Below are positions 44,408 through 53,202 of a DNA stretch of 64,000 nucleotides, piece by piece. Source of the stretch: SXOA01 sp046153945 (GTDB lineage: Bacteria > Planctomycetota > Planctomycetia > Pirellulales > Pirellulaceae); contig JBJXFF010000052.1 of the NCBI GenBank assembly GCA_046153945.1, positions 1 through 64,000 on the forward strand. Reading direction: 5' to 3'. The notes below the pieces were generated by a model that did not search any database, was not told where the DNA came from, and saw only the letters and a list, made by a program, of their open reading frames with translations. Each line of letters starts with the position of its first letter. Position 1 is the stretch's first letter. The position numbers and the translations under genes are program-made.

Positions 44408-45268
44408 TTATTTTGTTTGGTCTCTCCATTCTTTCTGGGATCCCTCAACTCGCAGTGGTCCGCCAATCTCCTTTCCGTCGCGCACGATAATGTATGAATC
44501 GGCGCCAGCCACGCTGTCCCAGCGGAGTGTCGCCAGCCCGCCGGCTTTCGCGGCAGATGACAGTTTGGAGCGATTGCCGGAGGGACCAACGGCAATGAGG
44601 GCGTAGGAATGTGCGCCGCTGCCGTCGTCTTTGAGAATCGTCGGTGTCGCCGGCGAATGGACATCCTTTTGCGAAAGTTTTCCGCCCCATAGTTCCAAAA
44701 CATCTTCCGGATAAGGAAGTCCGCCCCCTCCAAATCCGCCACCCCCTAGACTCATCTTGCCTTGGCCGATCAAGGCGTCCGTCAGAGGTTCGCCGTGTTT
44801 TGGGCGGAAAGTCTGAAAGCGGAGGCGGCCGGGATGGGTCGAACCGTTCCAGTCTTTATCCGGTATCTCGGAAGGTTCCATCCCTTCACCTTGAATAATC
44901 GCCATTTGCCGCCACGCTCCATCGAGCCACATGTTCCAGGATATATGCCCCGGCGAGCGCCGCATCGAGCCATCCCGCTCCAAGGCATGAAAGCGGTCGT
45001 CAAACGGATCGTCAAGTTCCCCTTTAATCAATCGGCTACGGACCCACAGACCGCCGGGGCCATCGTGAAGGGCTCTTGCGTAGATTCCGCGAGGGATTTG
45101 GTGAGCCTCGTACCCCTTTTCCCAGGGTTCTCCCGTGTCGGAAACGATGAGTTCCTTGCGGACGATCAGGCGATCCACCTCAAGCTCCCTCGGTTGCTTG
45201 GGGGTGGCTTGCAACAGGCCGTAGGTGGTGGCGACGGAGAGGAAGATGGTGATCAGGCGGTCTTTCAT
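44408..45268 (-). CDS. Secreted protein with C-terminal Fn3-like domain
   Basis: A 286-residue protein from an ATG with an AGGAG site 7 bases upstream. The N-terminus is a short signal (MKDRLITIFLSVATTYGLLQA). The middle contains a beta-rich region with a Gly-rich loop (GGGGFGGGG near residue 190). The C-terminal 80 residues resemble a fibronectin type III domain (ATLRWDSVAGADSYIIVRDG). The frame is open far upstream to 45598, but that part lacks a signal and runs antisense to the next gene. Function unknown; likely extracytoplasmic. Confidence 0.65.
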   Translation of the reverse strand: MKDRLITIFLSVATTYGLLQATPKQPRELEVDRLIVRKELIVSDTGEPWEKGYEAHQIPRGIYARALHDGPGGLWVRSRLIKGELDDPFDDRFHALERDGSMRRSPGHISWNMWLDGAWRQMAIIQGEGMEPSEIPDKDWNGSTHPGRLRFQTFRPKHGEPLTDALIGQGKMSLGGGGFGGGGLPYPEDVLELWGGKLSQKDVHSPATPTILKDDGSGAHSYALIAVGPSGNRSKLSSAAKAGGLATLRWDSVAGADSYIIVRDGKEIGGPLRVEGSQKEWRDQTK

Positions 45269-45420
45269 GGAAGGCTCCTGGCAAAGGTTTGAACTAATGC
45301 GAAAGTGTAACGGCAGTGATAGTTGCCCCTCCCTCCAACTCTCCTGTACGATAACGGTTCGCTCAGCCGCGGGGGCGGCCGGGGTTTCCTGTTCCATATT
45401 CTTGCTGCGAGGAGTCTGAC

Positions 45421-46524
45421 ATGACTCGATTTTGGACAATGTTGGGGTCGTCTGTTGCCGCTTTTGCGTTGGTCGCCACGGGCCTGGCCGCGGATGCGGG
45501 ATTGAAGGAAGCGGGGAAAGCGGATTTGAAGTCGGCGGGGCCGATTGCCTTCGGGCCACCGGGAGTGCTGTTCGTTGCCGATCCGCAGGGAGCGGCAATT
45601 TTTGCCATCGGCGTGGAATCGCCGGCCAAAGCGGATGTGAAAGAAGTAAAGGTGGACGGAATTGATGCCAAAGTGGCCGCGGCTCTCGGAACGAAGGCCG
45701 CCGACATCACCATCAACGATCTGGCCGTTCAGCCGGGTACGGGTAACGTATTCCTCAGCGTCTCTCGCGGAAAAGGCCCCGATGCCCAAGCCGTCATTGT
45801 TCACACGGGAGCGGACGGCAAGATTTCGACGCTCTCCCTGGAGAAGGTGAGCTACTCCAAGCTGGCACTCGGAAACGTCCCGAGCGCTGACCAAAAGGAT
45901 CGTCGCGGCAATAGCCTGCGGACGGAATCTGTCACCGACCTGGCCTTCTTCGAAGGGAAGCTCTTTATCGCTGGATTGTCCAATGAAGAGTTCGCTTCCA
46001 AGCTCCGCTCGGTCGCTTGGCCGTTCCAGTCGACAGACAGCGGCACCAGCGTGGAAATCTATCATGCTGCTCACGGAGCCGTGGAGACTCGCTCTCCGGT
46101 TCGGACCTTTGTGCCGTTCAACGTCGGCGGTGAGCCGCAGCTCCTGGCCGCCTACACCTGCACGCCGCTGGTCCGGTTCCCGATTTCGGAACTCAAGGAA
46201 GGGGCCAAGGTCCGTGGCACCACCGTGGCCGAACTAGGAAACCAGAACCGGCCGCTCGATATCGTGGCCTATGAAAAGGAAGGGAAGAGCTACCTGCTCA
46301 TCGCCAACAGCGCTCGCGGCGTGATGAAGGTCGGCATCGAGAACATCGAGAAGCAGGCCGGGATCACCGAGCCAGTTCGGGGCGGCGGATCGGCTGGGCT
46401 CAAGTACGACACCATCAAGGATCTGAAGGGTGTTGAACAGCTCGACAAGCTGGACGACAAGCATGCTGTATTGCTGGTCAAGGCCGAGGGTGGCTTTAAC
46501 TTGCAGACGATTGCCCTGCCGTAG
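45421..46524 (+). CDS. Secreted beta-propeller-like protein, function unknown
   Basis: A 367-residue protein with a signal peptide (MLGSSVAAFALVATGLAADA). The mature part shows repeated beta-sheet signatures such as GPIAFGPPGVLFVADPQGAAI and ESVTDLAFFEGKLFIAGL, in the style of a beta propeller, with no catalytic motif. It is followed at 46551 by a strong terminator, and a similar secreted gene starts after that. The products resemble planctomycete-specific extracellular proteins with no assigned role. Confidence 0.78.
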   Translation: MTRFWTMLGSSVAAFALVATGLAADAGLKEAGKADLKSAGPIAFGPPGVLFVADPQGAAIFAIGVESPAKADVKEVKVDGIDAKVAAALGTKAADITINDLAVQPGTGNVFLSVSRGKGPDAQAVIVHTGADGKISTLSLEKVSYSKLALGNVPSADQKDRRGNSLRTESVTDLAFFEGKLFIAGLSNEEFASKLRSVAWPFQSTDSGTSVEIYHAAHGAVETRSPVRTFVPFNVGGEPQLLAAYTCTPLVRFPISELKEGAKVRGTTVAELGNQNRPLDIVAYEKEGKSYLLIANSARGVMKVGIENIEKQAGITEPVRGGGSAGLKYDTIKDLKGVEQLDKLDDKHAVLLVKAEGGFNLQTIALP

Positions 46525-46550
46525 GCTTTGGTGGAGGCAGTACTTAACGA

Positions 46551-46580
46551 CAGGCCCACGTTTATTCGTGGGCCTGTTTA
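46551..46580 (+). terminator. Intrinsic terminator after secreted gene
   Basis: CAGGCCCACG and CGTGGGCCTG form a perfect 10-base stem around TTTATT, followed by TTTATG. It lies 26 bases after the stop of the preceding gene and 20 bases before the next start. Confidence 0.8.
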
Positions 46581-46600
46581 TGTTGGTTGCGAGAACCCTC

Positions 46601-47764
46601 ATGGACCGAATTTCTCTCTTAGCCGTTGTCTGTCTGCTGGCAGCGCTCCAGAACGCCTTTGCCGAGCCGACGCTCCGAATTGTCCGCGACAAATCCGGAC
46701 ACGCGGTGGCATTTGAGGCGGAGGGGCTGGACGGAGAAAAACTGGGGAGGCTGAAGGAAAACTTTCTGGGACAATTGCTCGCGGTCTATGTGCTTGACAA
46801 GGGTGTTGAAAAGCCTTCCTCGGACCTGCCACCCCTTCTCGGCGAGTATAAGGTCGATGAAGACTCGCTTCGGTTTACGCCCCGGTTTTCGCTGCTCGCG
46901 GGCAATCGATACCGAGCAGTCCTTCAGCCTGAGGTGCTCGAAGGGAAGAAGTCGGATTCGAAGAATGCCGTCACTCTCGACATTGTCATCGCCGCACCCA
47001 AGCGGATGGAAGCGACCGTCGTAACGCAGATTTATCCGTCGAGCAACAAGCTGCCGGAAAATCAATTGAGGTTCTATCTGCACTTCTCGCAGCCGATGAG
47101 CAAGGGGGAGGCGTACACGCAATTGAAATTTCTCAAGAAGGATGGCCAGGCGGTGGAGTTGCCGTTCTTGGAACTGGGGGAAGAACTTTGGGACGCCAGC
47201 GGCAAACGGCTGACGCTGCTGATTGATCCCGGGCGGATCAAACGTGGCCTCAAACCGCGAGAGGATGTGGGACCTGTGCTGGAAGCCGGACAGACTTACA
47301 CGCTCGTTGTTGACGCCTTGTGGAAGGATGCCGCAGGTGAACCGCTCAAAGCGGGCTTTAGCAAGAAGTTTGTCGTCGATAAACCGGTGGAGGTCGGCAT
47401 TGATACGGCGGCTTGGAAGTTTGAACCTCCCACCGCAAACACCAAACAGTCACTAGTCGTACGATTTCCTCGCTCGCTGGACCATGCCTTGCTGCAGCGG
47501 ACCTTGATCATCCTCGACGGCTCGGGGAAAGTTGTCGGGGGCGAGATTTCCATCAGCGACGAAGAACGGCAATGGAGTTTCAGTCCCCAGCAGCCGTGGA
47601 GCGGCGGCGAGTACCAAATAGAGGTGGACAAGGTGCTCGAGGACCCCGCCGGCAATCGCATCGGTCGCGCGTTCGAGTTGGCGGAAGGGGAAACAGTCAA
47701 GCAAACCGGACCGCCCAAGGTCAGGATTCCATTTGTCATTAAGGCGACAAAGCCCGCTCGCTAA
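46601..47764 (+). CDS. Secreted protein with Ig-like (SbsA-type) domain
   Basis: A 387-residue protein with a signal peptide (MDRISLLAVVCLLAALQNAFA). The middle part has FYLHFSQPMSKGEAY, which matches the bacterial Ig-like domain of S-layer-type proteins, and the C-terminal part repeats similar beta structure (LVVRFPRSLDHALLQ). No enzyme motif is present. The ATG at 46601 gives the signal; ATG 46580 would add seven residues. It is probably attached to or outside the cell envelope. It sits between the terminator and a convergent sulfatase gene. Confidence 0.72.
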   Translation: MDRISLLAVVCLLAALQNAFAEPTLRIVRDKSGHAVAFEAEGLDGEKLGRLKENFLGQLLAVYVLDKGVEKPSSDLPPLLGEYKVDEDSLRFTPRFSLLAGNRYRAVLQPEVLEGKKSDSKNAVTLDIVIAAPKRMEATVVTQIYPSSNKLPENQLRFYLHFSQPMSKGEAYTQLKFLKKDGQAVELPFLELGEELWDASGKRLTLLIDPGRIKRGLKPREDVGPVLEAGQTYTLVVDALWKDAAGEPLKAGFSKKFVVDKPVEVGIDTAAWKFEPPTANTKQSLVVRFPRSLDHALLQRTLIILDGSGKVVGGEISISDEERQWSFSPQQPWSGGEYQIEVDKVLEDPAGNRIGRAFELAEGETVKQTGPPKVRIPFVIKATKPAR

Positions 47765-47770
47765 ACAGTC

Positions 47771-49426
47771 TTACTTGGGCTTGGCGAGGTCTTGAAACTC
47801 TGCCTGCTTCGCCTCCCACATTTTGGCAAGCTCCGCGGCTTGTTCCGGCATTTTCTCGGCGACATTGACCGATTCGCTTCGGTCGGCGGAGAGGTCGTAG
47901 AGTTCCCACGGCTGTTTCGCCGCGGCAACCAACTTCCAATTGCCGACGCGAATGGCCTGGTTTCCATTGTGGGACCACCAGAGTGCGTCATGCGAGACGG
48001 AATTGTCCTTGCCGAACACGGGCAGGAGGCTCTTGCCGTGCAGCGCCGGCTTGTTCTCGTCTTTCTTCTTGGGCGGAGAATCGCCTTGGGCAATTTCGAG
48101 AATCGTGGGGACAATGTCGACGACGTGGCCTGGATTATGCCGGAGTTCGCCGCGGCCCTTGAAGCCGGCGGGCCAGTGAACGATGAGAGGCGTGGAGATT
48201 CCCCCTTCGTGGACCCAGGTCTTGTGCCGGCGGAAGGGAGTGTTCGCCACGCTCGACCAGCCTGGGCCGAGACAGAGGTGGGACTTTGCCGAGCCGGGCG
48301 GCGCTGCGGGATCGTGGCCGTCGTCGCGGACCATGATTTCGGCGCTCGCGCCGTTATCGGAGAGAAAAAAGAGGAGCGTGTTGTCAAGTTGCTTTGTCTC
48401 CCTAAGCTGATCGACGATGCGGCCGATTTCCCGGTCCATCCGGTCCACCATGGCGGCATGAATGGCCATCTTCGCGGCCTGAAACTCTTGCTGTTCTTTC
48501 GTGAGGTCGCGCCAGGCCAGTGGGCGGTTTACTTCGCTGGGGCCAAGCTTCTTCAGAGCATCCGGAAAATCATACGGCGGGCCGAGATCGCGTTCGACTT
48601 CCGACAGATTGCCTTTCACCAGGCCCAGTTTTTGAATCCGCTCCCAGCGAGCATGTCGAGTCACTTCCCAGCCGCAGTTGTACTGGTCCTTGTAGCGGGC
48701 GATGTCCTCCGGCAGGGCATGGAGCGGAAAGTGCGGGGACAAAAAGGCCACGTAGCTGAAAAAAGGCTTGTCCGCGTGCTGGCTCGAGTGTTCCTCGAGG
48801 CACTCAATGGCATGGTCCGCGATGGCAGTCGTGGAGTAGTAGCCGCTATCGGGGGCGGGTTGCGGGAGGGGTTTATCGTCTTGGAGATGGACCTTTGGGT
48901 TGAAAAATCTGCCGCCGTCTTGCAACTGATACGAATGGTCAAAACCGTTATCGGACGGCTTACCGTCGATGTGCCATTTGCCGGAGTGGTAAGAGCGATA
49001 GCCGAGTGGCCTGAGCAGATCTGGCAGCAGTTTAGCCCAGGGCGGCCTGGTTCCCCCGTTGCCGCTGGGAATTCCCGGCAGCGTGTCTCGCCGGATGGCT
49101 TGTGCGTAATAACCGGTGAGGAGCGCCCCGCGCGTCGGCCAGCAGCGAGCCGTGTTATAGAACTGCGTGAATCGCAAGCCGCCTTTGGCCAATTCATCCA
49201 GGCGGGGAGTTTGTATCTCCCCTCCATAACAGCCCAAATCGCTGTAACCCAGGTCATCGGCCAAAATCAAGACAATGTTCGGCCGTTCTGCCGACAGTGT
49301 GCTTGTAGCCGATAACAGCACCAACATGACGCATGCCATAGCGCCGCGCCAGATTGCTCGATCTGCGAAAGCGCACAGCAGAATCCTGGCACAAAGTAAA
49401 AAACCAGTAGGAAGAAATGAAGCCAT
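47771..49426 (-). CDS. Secreted Cys-type sulfatase
   Basis: A 551-residue type I sulfatase that cleaves sulfate esters, probably from sulfated polysaccharides. The formylglycine motif is CWPTR (with following G) in TARCWPTRGALLTG; metal ligands are near ADDLGYSDLGCYGG and FFLSDNGA. An N-terminal hydrophobic segment is export signal-like; an internal ATG at 49339 is an alternative start and gives a shorter signal. It needs the formylglycine-generating enzyme, which is not in the window. It lies convergent with the preceding secreted gene. Confidence 0.93.
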   Translation of the reverse strand: MASFLPTGFLLCARILLCAFADRAIWRGAMACVMLVLLSATSTLSAERPNIVLILADDLGYSDLGCYGGEIQTPRLDELAKGGLRFTQFYNTARCWPTRGALLTGYYAQAIRRDTLPGIPSGNGGTRPPWAKLLPDLLRPLGYRSYHSGKWHIDGKPSDNGFDHSYQLQDGGRFFNPKVHLQDDKPLPQPAPDSGYYSTTAIADHAIECLEEHSSQHADKPFFSYVAFLSPHFPLHALPEDIARYKDQYNCGWEVTRHARWERIQKLGLVKGNLSEVERDLGPPYDFPDALKKLGPSEVNRPLAWRDLTKEQQEFQAAKMAIHAAMVDRMDREIGRIVDQLRETKQLDNTLLFFLSDNGASAEIMVRDDGHDPAAPPGSAKSHLCLGPGWSSVANTPFRRHKTWVHEGGISTPLIVHWPAGFKGRGELRHNPGHVVDIVPTILEIAQGDSPPKKKDENKPALHGKSLLPVFGKDNSVSHDALWWSHNGNQAIRVGNWKLVAAAKQPWELYDLSADRSESVNVAEKMPEQAAELAKMWEAKQAEFQDLAKPK

Positions 49427-49497
49427 GATTGGTCCGATGGAGTCAATCTTGCGGAAGAGGCAATGTACGGGTTCTATTTCTAACCGAAGCCAATCTA

Positions 49498-49758
49498 CTA
49501 CTTGCTCCTCATCGCGTTCGCCTTCTTCAAGATCGAGTTGGCTTCATTCACGGTCAGCCTGCCGTCGGCCATGGCCGCGGTGTGATCGGGCTTGAGTTTG
49601 CGATAGAGACGAACAGCCTTGGTCACTTCGGCATGTTGCGCCTGCGACGCAGTCTCTCCGCCGCCGCTGTTGAGCATGAACACAACGAATGCAATGATTA
49701 CAATCGGGGTGAATGCGAAGGCAAGAATCCACTGGATTGGGAGCTTCTGCTTAGCCAT
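49498..49758 (-). CDS. Small single-span membrane protein
   Basis: An 86-residue protein with one N-terminal membrane helix (WILAFAFTPIVIIAFVVFML) and a soluble part that is helical and charged. The region ADGRLTVNEANSILKKA resembles a short EF-hand-like or helical motif but lacks a convincing calcium loop. The ATG has an AAAGGGA site. It lies downstream of nuoC behind a repeat element. No family was recognised. Confidence 0.6.
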   Translation of the reverse strand: MAKQKLPIQWILAFAFTPIVIIAFVVFMLNSGGGETASQAQHAEVTKAVRLYRKLKPDHTAAMADGRLTVNEANSILKKANAMRSK

Positions 49759-49783
49759 CGCTTCGGTCCCTTTCCGTTGGTGA

Positions 49784-49811
49784 TAACCGGCTGAGGCCGA
49801 TTACTACTAAC
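49784..49811. repeat. Second copy of the 28-base palindromic element
   Basis: This matches 25 of 28 positions of the right half of the double hairpin at 10758-10785 in the same orientation. It lies immediately before the nuoC stop codon complement (49814) and after the small membrane protein start, so again it is placed at a gene end. Confidence 0.78.
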
Positions 49812-49813
49812 TT

Positions 49814-50344
49814 CTACCGCCCCCGAATACCGTGATACTCCAGCGGCATTTCGTAGTCCTTGCGGAGCGGGTAGCCGACCCAGTCTTCGGGGCAAAGAAT
49901 GCGGCGGAGGCTGGGGTGGCCGGAGAAGAAAATTCCGGAGAGGTCGAAGACCTCGCGCTCGTGCCAGTCGGCTGTCCGCCAGACGCGGTTGACGCTGGGG
50001 ACGACTGGCAATTCCCCCGGCACATCGTTCTTCCAGCGGGGGAGCATGATCTTAAGCACCAGCGAATGTTTCTTGCTGATGCTGGACATGTGATAGACCA
50101 GTTCCAGATGGGGCTCAAAGCCGGCTTTGGCGGCCTTTTTCGGGTCGGTTTCCAGCCAGTCCACCACTGTGATGCAATTGAGAAACTCCATCTTCAGTTC
50201 GGGATCATCGCGCAAAAACGTGCAGACCTCGACGAGCGACTCTGGCTTTACTTCAATCCAGGGATCGATCGCCTGGAAATTCGCGCCGGTGATCTTGTCG
50301 CCGAATTTCTTCTTCAGCTTGTCGAGTGTGTTGGGGCCGCTCAT
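49814..50344 (-). CDS. nuoC: NADH-quinone oxidoreductase subunit C
   Basis: A 176-residue peripheral subunit of complex I that helps link the electron-transfer arm to the membrane part. The family signature is HEREVFDLSGIFFSGHP, followed by LRRILCPEDW and PLRKDYEMP. It is not fused to NuoD. It lies after nuoA, separated by 39 bases that contain a four-unit heptamer array, and its start is GAAAGC... ATG. The nuoB and nuoD genes that usually lie next to it are absent. Confidence 0.95.
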   Translation of the reverse strand: MSGPNTLDKLKKKFGDKITGANFQAIDPWIEVKPESLVEVCTFLRDDPELKMEFLNCITVVDWLETDPKKAAKAGFEPHLELVYHMSSISKKHSLVLKIMLPRWKNDVPGELPVVPSVNRVWRTADWHEREVFDLSGIFFSGHPSLRRILCPEDWVGYPLRKDYEMPLEYHGIRGR

Positions 50345-50353
50345 GAAAGCAAG

Positions 50354-50381
50354 GGGACAGGAGTCAGGGGACAGGAGACAG
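50354..50381. repeat. Heptamer array between nuoA and nuoC (GAGTCAG family)
   Basis: Four 7-bp units follow each other: GGGACAG, GAGTCAG, GGGACAG, GAGACAG. The array fills nearly the whole 39-base gap. The same family occurs inside tex. Confidence 0.85.
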
Positions 50382-50383
50382 TG

Positions 50384-51061
50384 CTATGCCGACAGAAATT
50401 GCTCTTCTTCCAGCAGGTCCGGATCGGTCGGTCTGGCGGCTGCGGCGGCTCTTTCCTGGCTGAGCGCGCGGACCCAGTCAAGGTCTCCTCGCTTCCAGAC
50501 ATAGGCGAAGCCGATGAGGAGGACGGCGAAGAACGCGGCGATATCGACGACCGTGACGAAGGCGATCTGCCGAGCCCCTTCATGAATTCGCTGGCTGGCC
50601 TTGGCATCCTCGGGACCAGTCTCGTCCACCAGTCCGGCCAAAGTGGGAGGCGTCTTTGTAGGGACAGTGGGATTGCGGACCCCCATCTCTTGATAGAGAT
50701 GCTTGGCCGCAGGGGTCAATTCCAGTTCGTTCGTTTCTTGGGAGCGCGTGACGACGACGAAGTCCTTGTCCATCATGTTGGTGGACTTGCCGAAGACCGC
50801 GGACCAAGGAAAGAAAAACGCGACTTCAACATCAAAAATGATGAACAGCAGGGCCACGACGTAAAACCGCAGGTCAAACTGCACAAAGCTGGAGCCGATC
50901 GTCGGCTCGCCGCATTCATAAATTTCCAGCTTTTCCGCGTGCGGATTCGAAGGCCGCAGCAGCCGGCCGAGGAGCAAGTTGGCGAACAGGAACACGAAGC
51001 CGACCGTGGCGAAGAGCGCCATGTAAGCGACGATTCCCAGCGATGTTCCAAGCGATGTCAT
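50384..51061 (-). CDS. nuoA: NADH-quinone oxidoreductase subunit A with long internal insert
   Basis: A 225-residue protein; normal NuoA has about 120-150. The first two helices and the conserved loop KLEIYECGEPTIGSS and DLRFYVVALLFIIFDVEVAF are intact. Between the second and third helices, where only a few residues are usual, about 70 extra residues (SQETNELELTPAAKH to EDAKASQRIHEG) are present. The third helix (AFFAVLLIGFAYVWKRG) closes the fold. The transcription order here is nuoI, DUF2203, nuoA, nuoC. Confidence 0.9.
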   Translation of the reverse strand: MTSLGTSLGIVAYMALFATVGFVFLFANLLLGRLLRPSNPHAEKLEIYECGEPTIGSSFVQFDLRFYVVALLFIIFDVEVAFFFPWSAVFGKSTNMMDKDFVVVTRSQETNELELTPAAKHLYQEMGVRNPTVPTKTPPTLAGLVDETGPEDAKASQRIHEGARQIAFVTVVDIAAFFAVLLIGFAYVWKRGDLDWVRALSQERAAAAARPTDPDLLEEEQFLSA

Positions 51062-51081
51062 AAGGCCAAAAAGTTGAAGTG

Positions 51082-51546
51082 TTATTCCGCCGCGAATTCG
51101 TCCGCGTCGTCGGCGTGGGAAACGCCCGCCACCAGCGATTGTCGTCCGGCAAAGCCACCTTCCAAATCATGCCAATGGAGCACTTCTGCTTCACCGAGCT
51201 TCCAGCAAAGGAACACGATGCGGCCGTCCATCTCCGCAGGGAAATCAACGAGTCCATCCACCGCTCCCTTGGGTTCCACGCCGAGCTCCTTGAGCTCGTT
51301 CATGTATTCGACGAGCCGCTGCCCGTCGAGTTGCAGATCCTGTTCAATCTGGGCCAATTCATCCCCGTAGGGGTCGCCCTTCTTGAGTTCTCGACCGGCA
51401 GTCAACAGAGCCACGCGATGTCGCCGCTCCACAACGTCCCGAGCCAGGCTGGCCAGGTCCGACGTGATAGCTCGCACCAGCGGGAGCATGGCGTTCGCCT
51501 GCTCAATGGTGAAAAGTCGAGTCGGCTTGTATTCACTACTCGACAT
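51082..51546 (-). CDS. DUF2203 family protein
   Basis: A 154-residue protein of the DUF2203 family: LFTIEQANAMLPLVRAITSDL at the start, LGVEPKGAVDGLVDFPAEM and FLCWKLGEAEVLHWHDLEGGF near the end. No catalytic role is known. The ATG at 51546 gives the normal N-terminus. It lies between nuoI and nuoA on one strand (36 and 20 bases), which suggests that it is transcribed with complex I genes without being part of the complex. Confidence 0.86.
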   Translation of the reverse strand: MSSSEYKPTRLFTIEQANAMLPLVRAITSDLASLARDVVERRHRVALLTAGRELKKGDPYGDELAQIEQDLQLDGQRLVEYMNELKELGVEPKGAVDGLVDFPAEMDGRIVFLCWKLGEAEVLHWHDLEGGFAGRQSLVAGVSHADDADEFAAE

Positions 51547-51581
51547 TCGGGGCCTCGAGTTCTTGATTCGTGTTAACTGCT

Positions 51582-52109
51582 CTACTGATTCGGACCGCCA
51601 TGCACAGGCTCGGCAATGACCTTGGACTCCGACACCGCCGTCGGGTTGAGCGTGGCTTTGCCCCAGGCAACCTCCAGCGGCAAGCGGGAGAAATCGACAA
51701 TGCAACCGTCGCGGCTGTAACAACTGAGGTCGTGCGTCGCCCCCATGAAAATGCAGTCCACCGGGCAAGGCTCCACGCAGAGTGCACAAAACATGCACTT
51801 GGAATAATCAATCGCAAAGCCGGTGATCTTGAAGCCCTTGCCTCCCTCGACTCGCTCCTTGCCGATGTAGATGCAGTCCACCGGGCAAGCTTTCGCGCAC
51901 TGGTCGCACGAGATGCAGGTGGTCAGGTCGTAGCGATGGAAGCCCCGGTAACGGGCCGCCACCGGAACCGGCTTCTCCGGATATTCAAAAATCTCGGTGA
52001 AGGTGCCGCGATCCGGCTTATACGTGATGAGCCAGTAGCGGAGCGTGATGAACAAGCCGTGACCGACGGTGTAAACCGCGAGCCCGATGTTACGTAGCCA
52101 ATCCCACAT
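51582..52109 (-). CDS. nuoI: NADH-quinone oxidoreductase subunit I
   Basis: A 175-residue subunit that carries two 4Fe-4S clusters. Both ligand sets are visible: CISCDQCAKACPVDC and CMFCALCVEPCPVDC. An N-terminal amphipathic helix region (GLFITLRYWLITYKPDRG) is typical. It is the first gene of the minus-strand complex I group, with the 621-base region 52110-52730 upstream. Both clusters are intact, so it should be functional. Confidence 0.95.
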   Translation of the reverse strand: MWDWLRNIGLAVYTVGHGLFITLRYWLITYKPDRGTFTEIFEYPEKPVPVAARYRGFHRYDLTTCISCDQCAKACPVDCIYIGKERVEGGKGFKITGFAIDYSKCMFCALCVEPCPVDCIFMGATHDLSCYSRDGCIVDFSRLPLEVAWGKATLNPTAVSESKVIAEPVHGGPNQ

Positions 52110-52227
52110 GGTGGATCAAAATCTAGTCTCCGCGCATCTGCCGCGAAGTCAGAGTAGGTAGAGGAAAGCCGACTCGCTGAATTATAGGCAGATGAGAGTT
52201 GTCCGCAAGCAAGGCGCGCGGGCTCGG

Positions 52228-52255
52228 TTTCAAGTTCAAGGTTTCAAGTTTAAGG
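52228..52255. repeat. Heptamer array upstream of nuoI (TTCAAGG family)
   Basis: Units TTTCAAG, TTCAAGG, TTTCAAG and TTTAAGG follow one another. The same family recurs in the tex gene at 63324-63358. Confidence 0.82.
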
Positions 52256-52587
52256 TCCAACGACCGAGGTCAGACCCACAAGTAGTTGATGGTTCAATGA
52301 ACCTTGAAGTCCTTGGCTAATGGAAGTGGGTTAGCAGTGCACTTCGCGTTTCAAAATGAAGCTCCGAAAACGTGGCTCCATCGGCCGCCTCAACGTCGAG
52401 GCTAAAGCATTGAGCTTTACGCCCGCCATGACTAGGCGCAAACAATTGTCAGCAAACGGTTTGCGACAAATAGTAGCCTTACTGGCAGCAATCCTTAGAG
52501 TTGGCAAAAGGGTTTCCGATCATTCTGGCCCTAACCTGGTGCCAGAAAAGATTTTGCGGAAATCAGGAGCGGCAGCCCTGGTAATTC

Positions 52588-52615
52588 TTGACTATCCCTT
52601 GGCATGGTTCACAAT
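52588..52615 (+). promoter_or_regulatory. Possible csrA promoter
   Basis: TTGACT (52588-52593) and CACAAT (52610-52615) are separated by 16 bases, near the housekeeping consensus. It would give a csrA leader of about 110 bases. Confidence 0.42.
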
Positions 52616-52730
52616 GTAGGGAAGGCCCGCTTCGCCAAATCCCCTTCGCAGGGTTGTTCCCCTTGCGAACTGGCTGGCCGGCAAGGAATTCGGATGCTGC
52701 ATAGGGCAGCTCCGGGAAGGAAGGACTGCC

Positions 52731-52940
52731 ATGCTTGTACTCTCTCGGAAGAAGAACGAAAGTATTGTCATCAACAATGACATTACGATTGTCGTGGTTG
52801 AAATCCGCGGCGATAAGGTCCGCCTGGGTGTTGAAGCCCCGAAGGAAGTGCCGGTCCACCGGCGCGAAGTCTACGACGCCATTAAAAGGAACGAAGCGGC
52901 CGAAAACGCCCCCGCCAGCGAAGCTGGGTCTCAGGGATAG
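52731..52940 (+). CDS. csrA: Carbon storage regulator CsrA
   Basis: A 69-residue RNA-binding regulator that controls translation by binding GGA motifs. The core MLVLSRKKNESIVI and the RNA-binding part VRLGVEAPKEVPVHR are intact. Its own leader has several GGA sites, including the ribosome-binding site GGAAGGAAGGA, so autoregulation is likely. A probable promoter lies at 52588-52615. No flagellin or FliW gene is adjacent. Confidence 0.95.
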   Translation: MLVLSRKKNESIVINNDITIVVVEIRGDKVRLGVEAPKEVPVHRREVYDAIKRNEAAENAPASEAGSQG

Positions 52941-53202
52941 TTTGGGCCCCGTTTGTGATTTTGGGTGTTTTGACTGCGTAGGTTCGTTGCCGCGATTTGA
53001 GAGCGCCCGAACTCACTTTTTCTTGCCCCATGTCCGGCAAATCTCGCGGCTAGAATTCGCCGCATTCGACTTTGGCCCCTTGACGCATCCCGCCCGCGGT
53101 TTGTATACCGCACATAGCGAAATGCCTTCCGGCTGAACCTTTTGCGCTTGCGGCAGTCTCTGCTTTCAGACGCATTCTGGCCGAAACGCCAATCGTCACC
53201 GC

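Larger units (their letters stand above)
52110..52730. other. Long noncoding region between nuoI and csrA
   Basis: This 621-base stretch contains a four-unit heptamer array (52228-52255), a probable csrA promoter (52588-52615) and the csrA leader. A short forward frame at 52356-52619 (87 residues) has no domain, signal or ribosome site and is not accepted as a gene. Nothing else is convincing. Confidence 0.55.

Noticed and set aside
52356..52619. Possible 87-residue gene upstream of csrA
   Set aside because: No ribosome site, domain, signal or neighbour supports it, and the likely csrA promoter lies inside its end.
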